From DASTQL01 sp035761805 (lineage in GTDB: Bacteria > Actinomycetota > Actinomycetes > Jiangellales > Jiangellaceae), in contig DASTQL010000192.1 in assembly GCA_035761805.1 (NCBI GenBank), positions 1-24,070 of the forward strand: a DNA stretch of 24,070 bases, read 5' to 3'. Shown here piece by piece: positions 14,658 through 21,648 of this stretch; position 1 is the stretch's first letter, and each line of letters opens with the position of its first letter. The notes below the pieces were generated by a model, which worked only from the letters and a program-made list of their open reading frames with translations, was not told the origin of the DNA and made no database searches. A program made the position numbers and the translations under genes.

Positions 14658-15628
14658 GCCCTCGCCGCGGGCGCCTCGCGCGGCGTGAGTGCCGGGCCGA
14701 CCCCGCGATCCGCGCTCCGCGAGTGCAGCCCCAGCCGCGCGTAGATCTCGCGGGTCGCCGTCGACCGGTTGAGCGTGTAGAAGTGCAGGCCCGGCGCTCC
14801 CCCCGCTAGCAGCTCCTCGCACAGCTGCGTCGCCACCTCCACCCCGATCGCACGGACGGCGGCCGGGTCGTCGGCGACCGCGTGCAGCCGGCGGGCGAGC
14901 TCCGGCGGGAACGCCGCACCCGACAGCTGGGCGAAGCGCTCGATCTGGGCCACGTTGGTCACGGGCATGACGCCCGGCACGACCGGGATACTGCAGCCGT
15001 GCCGGGCGGCGCGCTCCACCAGCGCGAAGTAGTCCTCGGCCCGGAAGAAGAACTGTGTGATCGCGAAGTCGGCACCGGCCTCGGCCTTGCCGGCCAGCAC
15101 CCGCGCGTCGGTCTCCTGGTCGGGCGACTCCGGATGCCGCTCCGGGAAGGCCGCCACCCCGACGCAGAAGTCGCCGAGCCCTCGCACCAGCCGGACCAGC
15201 TCGTCGGCGTGGGTGAGGCCGTCCGGGTGCGCCACCCACGGGGCGCCCGGCCCACCGGGGGGGTCCCCGCGCAGCGCCAGCACGTTTCGCACGCCCGCGT
15301 CGGCGTAGGACCCCACGACCCCGCGCACCTCCTCCACCGAGGACCCGACGCAGGTGAGGTGCCCGACCGGCGTGAGGGTGGTCTCCTCCCCGATCCGCCC
15401 GGTGATCCGGACCGTACGGTCGCGGGTGGAGCCGCCCGCCCCGTACGTGACGGAGACGAAGGTGGGGTCGAGCGACTCCAGTTCACGCAACGCCCGCCAC
15501 AGCTGGACCTCGCCCTGGTCGGTCTTGGGCGGGAAGAACTCGAAGGAGAAGGACCGCCGGCCGGCCGCTAGCAGCTCCCGGATGGTGTGCGCACCACCCG
15601 GCATGGTCGTCGGCAGGCCCAGGGTCAC
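14654..15628 (-). CDS. metF: Methylenetetrahydrofolate reductase
   Basis: This 324-aa FAD-containing TIM-barrel enzyme reduces 5,10-methylene-THF to 5-methyl-THF for methionine synthesis. The visible hallmarks are SFEFFPPKT with the catalytic-type Glu30, SVTYGAGGSTRDRT, VLALRGDPP, DFAITQFFF and PVVPGVMPVTN. Length is close to bacterial MetF plus a short Ala/Arg-rich tail. The GTG at 15628 follows TACCCT by 6 nt, a leaderless arrangement. The stop overlaps the SIMPL gene by 4 bp. The gene is divergent from crtE across a 101-bp gap. Confidence 0.96.
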   Translation of the reverse strand: MTLGLPTTMPGGAHTIRELLAAGRRSFSFEFFPPKTDQGEVQLWRALRELESLDPTFVSVTYGAGGSTRDRTVRITGRIGEETTLTPVGHLTCVGSSVEEVRGVVGSYADAGVRNVLALRGDPPGGPGAPWVAHPDGLTHADELVRLVRGLGDFCVGVAAFPERHPESPDQETDARVLAGKAEAGADFAITQFFFRAEDYFALVERAARHGCSIPVVPGVMPVTNVAQIERFAQLSGAAFPPELARRLHAVADDPAAVRAIGVEVATQLCEELLAGGAPGLHFYTLNRSTATREIYARLGLHSRSADRGVGPALTPREAPAARA

Positions 15629-15640
15629 CCCCGCAGGGTA
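15629..15640 (-). promoter_or_regulatory. Putative -10 of leaderless metF transcript
   Basis: TACCCT, 6 nt (GCGGGG), then the GTG start. It lies in the 101-bp gap shared with the divergent crtE promoter. Confidence 0.45.
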
Positions 15641-15717
15641 GCCGTGGTCCGGGTCCCGGACAGGCGATCCCGCATGCCGGACGCCCGGCTCGACCTGCCG
15701 CCCGGGTGACGCTCCCC

Positions 15718-15729
15718 TAGGCTCGAGGA
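15718..15729 (+). promoter_or_regulatory. Putative -10 of leaderless crtE-crtI transcript
   Basis: TAGGCT, 6 nt (CGAGGA), then the GTG start at 15730. The GAGGA could also act as a weak ribosome binding site, but it is too close to the start. No strong -35 is visible, so an activator may be needed. Confidence 0.45.
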
Positions 15730-16815
15730 GTGACCACCCCGGGTGATCCGCTCGACGCCGAGGACCTGCGCTCGCGCGTGCAGAAGGTGCTCGACGACTT
15801 CCTGGCCCGGCAGGCCGACGTGCTCGAGGTCGTGAGCCTGGACCTGGCGCCGATGGCCGAGGCGGTCGGCGACCTGCTGCACGGCGGCAAGCGCCTGCGC
15901 CCGGCCTTCTGCTACTGGGGCTGGCGTGGAGCCGGCCGGCCGGACCGGCAGGAGATCGTGCGCGCGGCCACGGGGCTCGAGCTCTTCCAGGCCGCCGCTC
16001 TCATCCACGACGACGTGATGGACGGCTCCGACACGCGACGGGGCATGCCGGCGGTCCACCGCCGGTTCGCCGAGCTGCACCGAGGGTCGTCCTGGTCGGG
16101 CTCGCCCGAGCGTTTCGGCGAGGCCGCCGCGATCCTCATCGGCGACCTCTGCCTCAGCTGGGCCGACGAGCTGCTCACCTCGTCCGGGCTCCCTGGCGAT
16201 GCCCTCCAGCGAGGCCGGCCGGTCTTCGACCTGATGCGCACCCAGTTGATGGGCGGCCAGTACCTCGACATGCTCGAACAGGCGCTGGGCGGCACCCCCC
16301 AGGGCGGCACGGCCGAGCGGGCGCGCACCGTCATCCGCTACAAGAGCGCCAAGTACTCCATCGAGCACCCCCTGCTCCTCGGCGGCACCCTCGCCGACGC
16401 GCCCCGGTCGCTCCTCGACGCCTACTCCGCGTACGGGCTCCCGCTCGGCGAGGCCTTCCAGCTGCGCGACGACGTGCTGGGAGTGTTCGGCGACCCCGCG
16501 GAGACGGGGAAGCCAGCCGGCGACGACCTGCGCGAGGGCAAGCGCACCCTGCTGATCGCCTACGCGCTGGAGCGGGCGACACCGGCCGAGGCCGCCACGG
16601 TCCGGCGCCACCTGGGCGACCCGCGACTGGACCCGCACGGCGTCCAAGCGCTGCGCGAGGTCGTCGTCGACACCGGCGCCCTGGACCGCGTCGAGCGGCT
16701 CGTCGCCGAGCTGGTCGAGCAGGCGCAGGGCGCACTCGCAAGGGCCGACGTCGCGCCGGAGGCCCGTACCGTCCTCGAGGGGCTCGTTCTGGCCGCCACC
16801 GCGCGCAGGCTCTGA
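15730..16815 (+). CDS. crtE: Polyprenyl synthetase (geranylgeranyl diphosphate synthase)
   Basis: The 361-aa all-helical trans-prenyltransferase condenses IPP with allylic diphosphates, most likely to GGPP for carotenoids. The motifs are GGKRLRP (52-58), the first Asp-rich motif DDVMD (Asp94, Asp95, Asp98) followed by GSDTRRG, and the second motif RDDVLGVFGDP with Asp247/Asp248. The second motif has Gly in place of the third Asp, as in many actinobacterial enzymes. The small residues just before the first motif (QAAALIHDD) suit a C20 product, but chain length is inferred mainly from context. crtI begins 4 nt after its stop, so the two genes form one operon. Confidence 0.93.
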   Translation: MTTPGDPLDAEDLRSRVQKVLDDFLARQADVLEVVSLDLAPMAEAVGDLLHGGKRLRPAFCYWGWRGAGRPDRQEIVRAATGLELFQAAALIHDDVMDGSDTRRGMPAVHRRFAELHRGSSWSGSPERFGEAAAILIGDLCLSWADELLTSSGLPGDALQRGRPVFDLMRTQLMGGQYLDMLEQALGGTPQGGTAERARTVIRYKSAKYSIEHPLLLGGTLADAPRSLLDAYSAYGLPLGEAFQLRDDVLGVFGDPAETGKPAGDDLREGKRTLLIAYALERATPAEAATVRRHLGDPRLDPHGVQALREVVVDTGALDRVERLVAELVEQAQGALARADVAPEARTVLEGLVLAATARRL

Positions 16816-16819
16816 CCTC

Positions 16820-18313
16820 GTGCGCACCGTCTCCGGGCCCACCGACCACGTCGTCGTGGTCGGGGCGGGGCTGGGCGGGCTGTCCGCGGCGCTCCGGCTG
16901 GCCGGAGGCGGCCGGAAGGTGACGCTGCTGGAGCGCGAGCAGGTGCCGGGCGGCCGCAACGGGGTCGTCCGCGACGGCGGCTACGCCTTCGACACCGGTC
17001 CCACTGTCCTGACCATGCCCGACCTCATCGCCGACGCCTTCGACGCCGTGGGCGAGCGGATGGAGGACTGGCTCGACCTGACCCCCGTCGAGCCGCTCTA
17101 CCGCGCGTTCTATCCCGACGGCTCCCGGCTGGACACGCACGCCGACGTCGAGGACATGGCCGACGAGATCGCCCGCGTGATCGGGCCGGAGGAGGCCGAC
17201 GGCTACCGGCGCTTCGTCCGCTACGTCTCCGAGCTCTACCGCCTCGAGCAGCGACACTTCATCGACCGCAACCTCGACTCGCCGCTCAGCCTGCTGACCC
17301 CGCACCTGGCCCGGCTCGCCGCCCTCGGCGGCTTCCGCCGAATGGCGCCCAAGGTCGCCGAGTACCTCAAGGATCCCCGTACGCAGCGGTTGTTCTCCTT
17401 CCAGGCCATGTACGCGGGGCTCAGCCCGTACGACGCCTTCGCGATCTACGCGGTGATCGCGTACATGGACTCGGTGGCGGGGGTCTACTTCCCCAAGGGC
17501 GGCATGCACGCGGTCCCGCGGGCGCTGGCCGGTGCCGCGGAGAGGCACGAGGTCGAGATCCGCTACGGCACCGAGGTGTCCCGGGTCGAGCTCTCCGGCC
17601 AGCGGGCCACGGCGGTGATCACCACCGGCGGTGAGCGGATCCCGGCCGACGTCGTCGTGCTCAACCCGGACCTGCCCGTGGCCCGGCGCGACCTGCTGGG
17701 CCACCCGGTGCGACGACCACTGCGCTACAGCCCGTCCTGCTTCCTGCTGCTGGCCGGGTCCACCGCCTCGTACTCGCAGATCGCCCACCACAACATCCAC
17801 TTCCGACCGTCGTGGAAGCGGATGTTCCGCGAGCTGGTCGACGACGAGGTGCTGGTGAGCGACCCGTCGTTCCTCGTCACCAACCCCACGCACACCGACC
17901 CGTCCCTGGCACCCGAGGGACGTCACATCTACTACGTGCTCTTCATGACGCCCAACCTGCACGGCGGACAGGACTGGGAGCGGCTGCGGGCACCCTTCCG
18001 CGACGAGGTGGTCGGGCACCTGGAGCGGGAGGGCTACGTCGGCTTCGGCGACGCGATCGAGGTCGAGCACGTGACGACGCCGCTGGACTGGGCTCGCAGG
18101 GGCATGGAGACGGGTGCACCGTTCGCCTCCGCGCACACCTTCACCCAGACGGGTCCCTTCCGGCCGCGCAACCTCTGGGGCGACAACGTGGTCTTCGTCG
18201 GCTCGGGGACCCAGCCGGGGGTCGGGGTGCCGATGGTGCTGGTGTCGGGGCGGCTGGCGGCCGAGCGGGTGCTGGGGGTCGACCGGTCGTACCGGTCGCG
18301 GGCCTGGCGGTGA
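16820..18313 (+). CDS. crtI: Phytoene desaturase (CrtI family)
   Basis: The 497-aa FAD enzyme introduces double bonds into phytoene to give lycopene. The N-terminal FAD-binding motif is VVVVGAGLGGLSAALRLAGG, followed by VTLLEREQVPGGR, and FDTGPTVLTMPDL is characteristic of CrtI. The C-terminal signature is FVGSGTQPGVGVPMVLVSGR, the CrtI flavin/substrate site. Full length and ends match the family. The start GTG is 4 nt after the crtE stop with little ribosome binding site, consistent with coupling. The number of desaturation steps cannot be read from the sequence, but four steps to lycopene fit the downstream cyclase genes. Confidence 0.94.
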   Translation: MRTVSGPTDHVVVVGAGLGGLSAALRLAGGGRKVTLLEREQVPGGRNGVVRDGGYAFDTGPTVLTMPDLIADAFDAVGERMEDWLDLTPVEPLYRAFYPDGSRLDTHADVEDMADEIARVIGPEEADGYRRFVRYVSELYRLEQRHFIDRNLDSPLSLLTPHLARLAALGGFRRMAPKVAEYLKDPRTQRLFSFQAMYAGLSPYDAFAIYAVIAYMDSVAGVYFPKGGMHAVPRALAGAAERHEVEIRYGTEVSRVELSGQRATAVITTGGERIPADVVVLNPDLPVARRDLLGHPVRRPLRYSPSCFLLLAGSTASYSQIAHHNIHFRPSWKRMFRELVDDEVLVSDPSFLVTNPTHTDPSLAPEGRHIYYVLFMTPNLHGGQDWERLRAPFRDEVVGHLEREGYVGFGDAIEVEHVTTPLDWARRGMETGAPFASAHTFTQTGPFRPRNLWGDNVVFVGSGTQPGVGVPMVLVSGRLAAERVLGVDRSYRSRAWR

Positions 18314-18316
18314 GAC

Positions 18317-18333
18317 AGGGCAACGTCTGCCCT
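18317..18333 (+). terminator. Weak hairpin after crtI
   Basis: AGGGCA and TGCCCT pair around a 5-nt loop, 3 bp after the crtI stop. The stem is short and there is no T-tract. The rest of the 119-bp gap to 18433 shows only a GGGACGT direct repeat (18338 and 18354). Confidence 0.35.
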
Positions 18334-18432
18334 TGCCGGGACGTCAGGTGGCTGGGACGTTGGAGATCGGTGATGTGAGCTGGAGTAGCGACCCGCAGGC
18401 CCTACCGCATCGTCGGGGAAGTGTAGGCGGCC

Positions 18433-19176
18433 ATGTCCCGCCCTCGTCAGTTCGCATCCCTTCTCCTCGTCTCCGCCGCCGGCGCCTTGGCGCTCACGGC
18501 GACCGCACCCGGTGCCGCGGCCGAGCCGCCCCCCACGGCGGGCGTGCGGGTCGCGCCAGTCGGGGATCCGGTGTGGCAACCCGTCGACGTCCACGTGTTC
18601 TCGGCCCCGATCGGTACGGCCGAGACCGGGTACGCCGAGTTCGCGGAGACGGCGCGTTCGCTACTCCCTCCGCCCTTGCACGAGGAGCACCCCGTCCTGG
18701 GGATCGGTCCTGGCGAGGCGCACGATCCGCCGTACGACGCCGAGCTGGCAGCCGGGATCGCTGCGGAGGGTTACGACGAGGGTGTGCGCTTCCCAAGCAC
18801 CGACTTCTCCCGTGGCATGGGAGTCTGGGTGGTGTGGATGAACGTGCCACGCGGTCAGTGGACAGGTTCCTCACCCGACTTCGATTCCGGCCCGATCGTG
18901 CCGAACACGGTATTTCCGATCCACGTCGAGGCGACCGCGACCCACAACGGGCAGCCGTTCTCGACGCTTGCGGCCTTCGACGTGCCCGCGCTGGACTCGA
19001 ACCTCGGCTTCGGCGACGTCGACGGGCACAGCCACTTCCCGATCTTCCTGGCCGACAACGCCGACTTCGGCCCGGAGGGGTCGAAGCTGAGGGGCAGCTA
19101 CCACTGGAGCGTGACCCTGACGGACTCCACCGGTGCCGGTTGGGTCCTCACCGCCAGCTTCGCGATCGCTCCGTAA
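18433..19176 (+). CDS. Secreted protein of unknown function inside the carotenoid locus
   Basis: The 247-aa protein starts with a clear Sec signal peptide (RQFASLLLVSAAGALALTAT, cleavage likely after GAAA). The mature part has alternating beta-rich segments (VWQPVDVHVFSAPIG, GMGVWVVWMNVP, FPIHVEATATHNGQPF, SYHWSVTLTDSTG), suggesting an extracellular beta-sandwich. There are no cysteines in the mature part and no catalytic motif that I recognise. I cannot name the family. The start ATG has only a weak upstream ribosome binding site. The gene separates crtI from crtB and its 3' end overlaps the broken membrane-protein gene on the other strand by 29 bp. Any role in pigment biology is unproven. 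Confidence 0.7.
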   Translation: MSRPRQFASLLLVSAAGALALTATAPGAAAEPPPTAGVRVAPVGDPVWQPVDVHVFSAPIGTAETGYAEFAETARSLLPPPLHEEHPVLGIGPGEAHDPPYDAELAAGIAAEGYDEGVRFPSTDFSRGMGVWVVWMNVPRGQWTGSSPDFDSGPIVPNTVFPIHVEATATHNGQPFSTLAAFDVPALDSNLGFGDVDGHSHFPIFLADNADFGPEGSKLRGSYHWSVTLTDSTGAGWVLTASFAIAP

Positions 19177-19779
19177 GCGGGTCTGTGCGCTCGGCAGCCC
19201 GCCGGAGCCGGTAGGGCTCGCGGGACGCGACCCCCGCCAGGACCAGCGCGCCGAGGGCGAGGGCGAGCCATGCGATCGAGCTGGCGACCCACCGATCGCC
19301 GACCGGGAACACGCGGACGCCCCGGACGTGTGGCGCGAAGACGAGGGCGGCGAGCACGGCTGCGGCTACGGCCGTCGCCACTACCTCCCCCGGTTCGGTG
19401 CGGCCGAGGAGACGCAGCACGGCGGCACCGGCCGTGGCTGCAACCAGGACTCCCAGCCCTTCGACCACCAGGCCGACCGCCGGAGTGCCGACGGTGCGCA
19501 GGTCCACGGCCAGGACGGCGCTCACCCAGACCGTCAGGGGCACCAGGAGGACGACGCCCCTCGCGTCGGCGCGCTGGAGCCGGCCGCGGGGGACGGCATC
19601 GACGGCGGCGGCTGGCTCGTCGAGGACGAACGCCGCCGACGTGGCGAGTGGCACCAGGGCCAGCTGGACATCGGGCAGAGGCGGCGTGTCGTCCCGACCA
19701 GGACGCAGATCGTCAGGATGGCCACACCCACAGCGGCCCCGCCGAGGACGACCAGCCAGTCGGTGCCGCGCAGGGTCAC
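19148..19779 (-). pseudogene. Frameshifted multi-pass membrane protein gene
   Basis: Two minus-strand frames together encode one plausible membrane protein. The first part (start GTG 19779, VTLRGTDWLVVLGGAAVGVA) ends in LTICVLVGTTRRL. The second part, in the next frame, continues PDVQLALVPLATSAAFVLDE and runs through four more hydrophobic helices to a stop at 19148. The break lies near 19673-19686; adding one C in the CTCTGCCC run would restore a continuous ~210-aa, six-helix protein. Either this is a real -1 mutation or a sequencing error. The start is uncertain because the first frame is open further upstream. The family is not recognised. The 204 bp upstream (19780-19983) contains the crtB promoter region and no other gene. 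Confidence 0.6.
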
Positions 19780-19921
19780 AGCGGCACCCGCGTGGGGCGC
19801 CGTAGCGGCCAGCACCAGGAACGGGCGCCGAGGTCCCCGTCGGCCACATCGGCCAGGAGTCGTGGTCGGGCCTGGACGGGTCGCCCTGCATACCTGGACT
19901 GTCGCACCGATCGGGCCGGAT

Positions 19922-19956
19922 GGTTCCCCTCTAGGGGACCTTCTCCGCGGGCGGAG
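19922..19956. promoter_or_regulatory. Two adjacent palindromes in the crtB promoter region
   Basis: TCCCCT-CT-AGGGGA (19925-19938) extends to GG..CC with a one-base bulge (19922-19940). CTCCGC-GG-GCGGAG (19943-19956) follows directly and covers the expected -35 position of crtB (~19949-19954). This placement fits a repressor or activator site. Confidence 0.45.
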
Positions 19957-19971
19957 TCCGCCGACCCCTGG

Positions 19972-19983
19972 CAAGATGCCCGC
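19972..19983 (+). promoter_or_regulatory. Putative -10 of leaderless crtB transcript
   Basis: CAAGAT, 6 nt (GCCCGC), then the GTG start at 19984. The same layout occurs at crtE and metF, so crtB probably has its own transcription start, separate from crtE-crtI. Confidence 0.4.
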
Positions 19984-20934
19984 GTGAGCGCGAGGGAGCT
20001 GGACGCCGCCGGCATCCGCGACCCGCGCCTGCGCGAGTCCTACGAGCGCTGCCGCCGGCTCAACGCGGCGCACGGCAAGACCTACTACCTGGCCACCCTC
20101 CTCCTGCCACCCGAGAAGCGGCCGTACGTACACGCCCTGTACGGCTTCGCCCGCTACGCAGACGAGATCGTCGACGACCTGGGCAGCAGCCTCGACGGCG
20201 CGCGGCGGGCGGAGTGGCTGAGCGCGTGGGGCGACCGGTTCCTGCACGACCTGGGCACCGGCACGAGCAACGACCCGATCTGCCAAGCCGTCGTCGACAC
20301 CGCCCGGCGCTGGGACATCCCGCGTCAGCACTTCGCCGCGTTCCTGCGTTCGATGCGCATGGACCTGACGGTGACGGAGTACCCCACGTACGAGGACCTG
20401 CTCGACTACGTCTACGGCTCGGCGGCCGTCATCGGGCTGCAGATGGTGCCGATCCTCGGCGTGCTGGACGGTGGGGCCTACTCCGCCGCCCAGGACCTCG
20501 GCATCGCCTTCCAGCTGGCCAACTTCGTCCGGGACGTCGGCGAGGACCTGGACCGGGGCCGGGTCTATCTGCCCCTCGAGGACCTCGAGCACTTCGGGTT
20601 GACCCGGGCCGACCTCGAGCGGCGCGTCGTCGACGACCGGGTGCGCCGGCTCCTCGCGTACGAGATCAGGCGCGTCCGCCAGCTGTCACGCAGCGCCTCG
20701 GCCGGGATCCCGTTGCTGGCGCCCGAGAGCCGGCCGTGCATCGAGGCGGCGCAGGATCTGTACGTCGGCATCGTCGACGAGGTCGAGCGCATCGACTACC
20801 AGGTCTTCACGCGGCGGGCGAGCACGTCCACGCTGCGGCGCGCCCGGGTCGCCGGGCCGGCCTACCTACGTGCGCTCGCCGCCCGGCGGGGCCGCTCCCG
20901 CCCGGCCCCGCTCGCGTCCAGCTCCGGGCGGTAG
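19984..20934 (+). CDS. crtB: Phytoene synthase
   Basis: The 316-aa squalene/phytoene synthase-fold enzyme joins two GGPP molecules head to head to form phytoene. The first Asp-rich region is RYADEIVDDLGSS, and the second is the signature FQLANFVRDVGEDLDRGRVY with the DxxxD pair. TYYLATLLLPPEKRPYVHAL near the N-terminus and VYGSAAVIGLQMVPILG are also typical. The GTG at 19984 (VSARELDAAGIRDPRLRESY) fits the family; the long open upstream extension is not protein-like. The last 73 bp overlap the 3' end of the convergent crtYd gene. It has its own likely promoter with two palindromes. Confidence 0.95.
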   Translation: MSARELDAAGIRDPRLRESYERCRRLNAAHGKTYYLATLLLPPEKRPYVHALYGFARYADEIVDDLGSSLDGARRAEWLSAWGDRFLHDLGTGTSNDPICQAVVDTARRWDIPRQHFAAFLRSMRMDLTVTEYPTYEDLLDYVYGSAAVIGLQMVPILGVLDGGAYSAAQDLGIAFQLANFVRDVGEDLDRGRVYLPLEDLEHFGLTRADLERRVVDDRVRRLLAYEIRRVRQLSRSASAGIPLLAPESRPCIEAAQDLYVGIVDEVERIDYQVFTRRASTSTLRRARVAGPAYLRALAARRGRSRPAPLASSSGR

Positions 20935-21293
20935 CGACGGCTCCAGGGCCCGTCCGCCACCGGCTCGCGCTGCACCCCCCGGCGCCCCCACCAGACCCAC
21001 AGGTCGAGCGTCAGCAGGATCATCGCGAAGCCGAACGCCAGATCCTCGACGGGCGCGAACGCCAGCCGCCCGTCACCGACGAACGGGATGCTGCCCGTCC
21101 CGAGGATCGCACCGGGGTCGTAGGTCACGACCTCCCGGCCGGTGAGCCACCCGTTGGTCACGAGCTGGAAGAAGAACACGATCCCGTACGCGGTCCAGAA
21201 CGCACCCCGTCGCAGCAGGCGCACCCGGAAGACCGCCAGGTCCAGCAGGACGGCCACGCCCAATGCCGTCATGGCCAGCTGGGTGTACGTCAT
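20862..21293 (-). CDS. crtYd: Lycopene cyclase domain protein, second subunit (CrtYd-like)
   Basis: The 143-aa membrane protein is one half of a heterodimeric lycopene cyclase. Three hydrophobic helices are visible (~6-22, ~34-50, ~83-103). The family motif is FAPVEDLAFGFAMILLTL with Pro81, Glu83 and Asp84. It works with the CrtYc-type partner encoded directly upstream to cyclise the ends of lycopene. The ATG at 21293 overlaps the partner's stop (ATGA), which supports equal synthesis. A basic, low-complexity tail (~107-143) overlaps the 3' end of crtB on the other strand. CrtYe/CrtYf homologues make C50 carotenoids, but no UbiA-type lycopene elongase is seen here, so C40 beta-ring formation is favoured. 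Confidence 0.88.
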   Translation of the reverse strand: MTYTQLAMTALGVAVLLDLAVFRVRLLRRGAFWTAYGIVFFFQLVTNGWLTGREVVTYDPGAILGTGSIPFVGDGRLAFAPVEDLAFGFAMILLTLDLWVWWGRRGVQREPVADGPWSRRYRPELDASGAGRERPRRAASARR

Positions 21294-21646
21294 CGCGTGC
21301 CCGCCTCGTCCCCGACCGGCCAGCCCCGGACCACCCGGACGGCCTCGAGCGTCATGACCGCGGCGACCGGCACCACGAGGAAGAAGAGGACCTCCTCCAG
21401 CGGCAGGGCGCCGACCACGAGCCCCGTGGTCTGCTCCGGGTGGAAGTCCCAGTGCCCGGCCGCCACCGCGTAGAGGTCCCAGGCCAGGAAGACGCACGTG
21501 ACCGGCAGCACCGTCAGCGCCAGCCGCCGCAGACGCCGCCACACCCGGACCCCCAGATAGAGCTCCAGTGGCAGGGTGGTCACGAGGACGAAGACGAGCA
21601 TCGCCAGGTACGCCAGCCGCAGCACGCGCCCCAGCCTGCCGCACAC
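21290..21646 (-). CDS. crtYc: Lycopene cyclase domain protein, first subunit (CrtYc-like)
   Basis: The 118-aa membrane protein has three helices: LAYLAMLVFVLVTTLPLELY, LALTVLPVTCVFLAWDLYAV, and the region after LPLEEVLFFLVVPVAAVMTL. The motif PLEE (82-85) is the conserved acidic active-site-type motif of heterodimeric lycopene cyclases. HWDFHPEQTTG is also conserved. The GTG at 21646 lies 2 nt after the stop of the upstream flavoprotein gene; a GTG at 21625, preceded by GGCAGG, is an equally plausible start giving 111 aa. The stop overlaps crtYd by 4 bp. The three minus-strand genes from 22839 to 20862 look like one operon. Confidence 0.88.
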   Translation of the reverse strand: MCGRLGRVLRLAYLAMLVFVLVTTLPLELYLGVRVWRRLRRLALTVLPVTCVFLAWDLYAVAAGHWDFHPEQTTGLVVGALPLEEVLFFLVVPVAAVMTLEAVRVVRGWPVGDEAGTR

Positions 21647-21648
21647 CG

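Noticed and set aside
16331..18136. Minus-strand open frame of 601 codons
   Set aside because: It is antisense to crtE and crtI and has no recognisable domain.
19270..19983. N-terminal extension of crtB
   Set aside because: The extension is Arg/Pro/Gly-rich and antisense to the membrane-protein remnant, and the family N-terminus begins at 19984.
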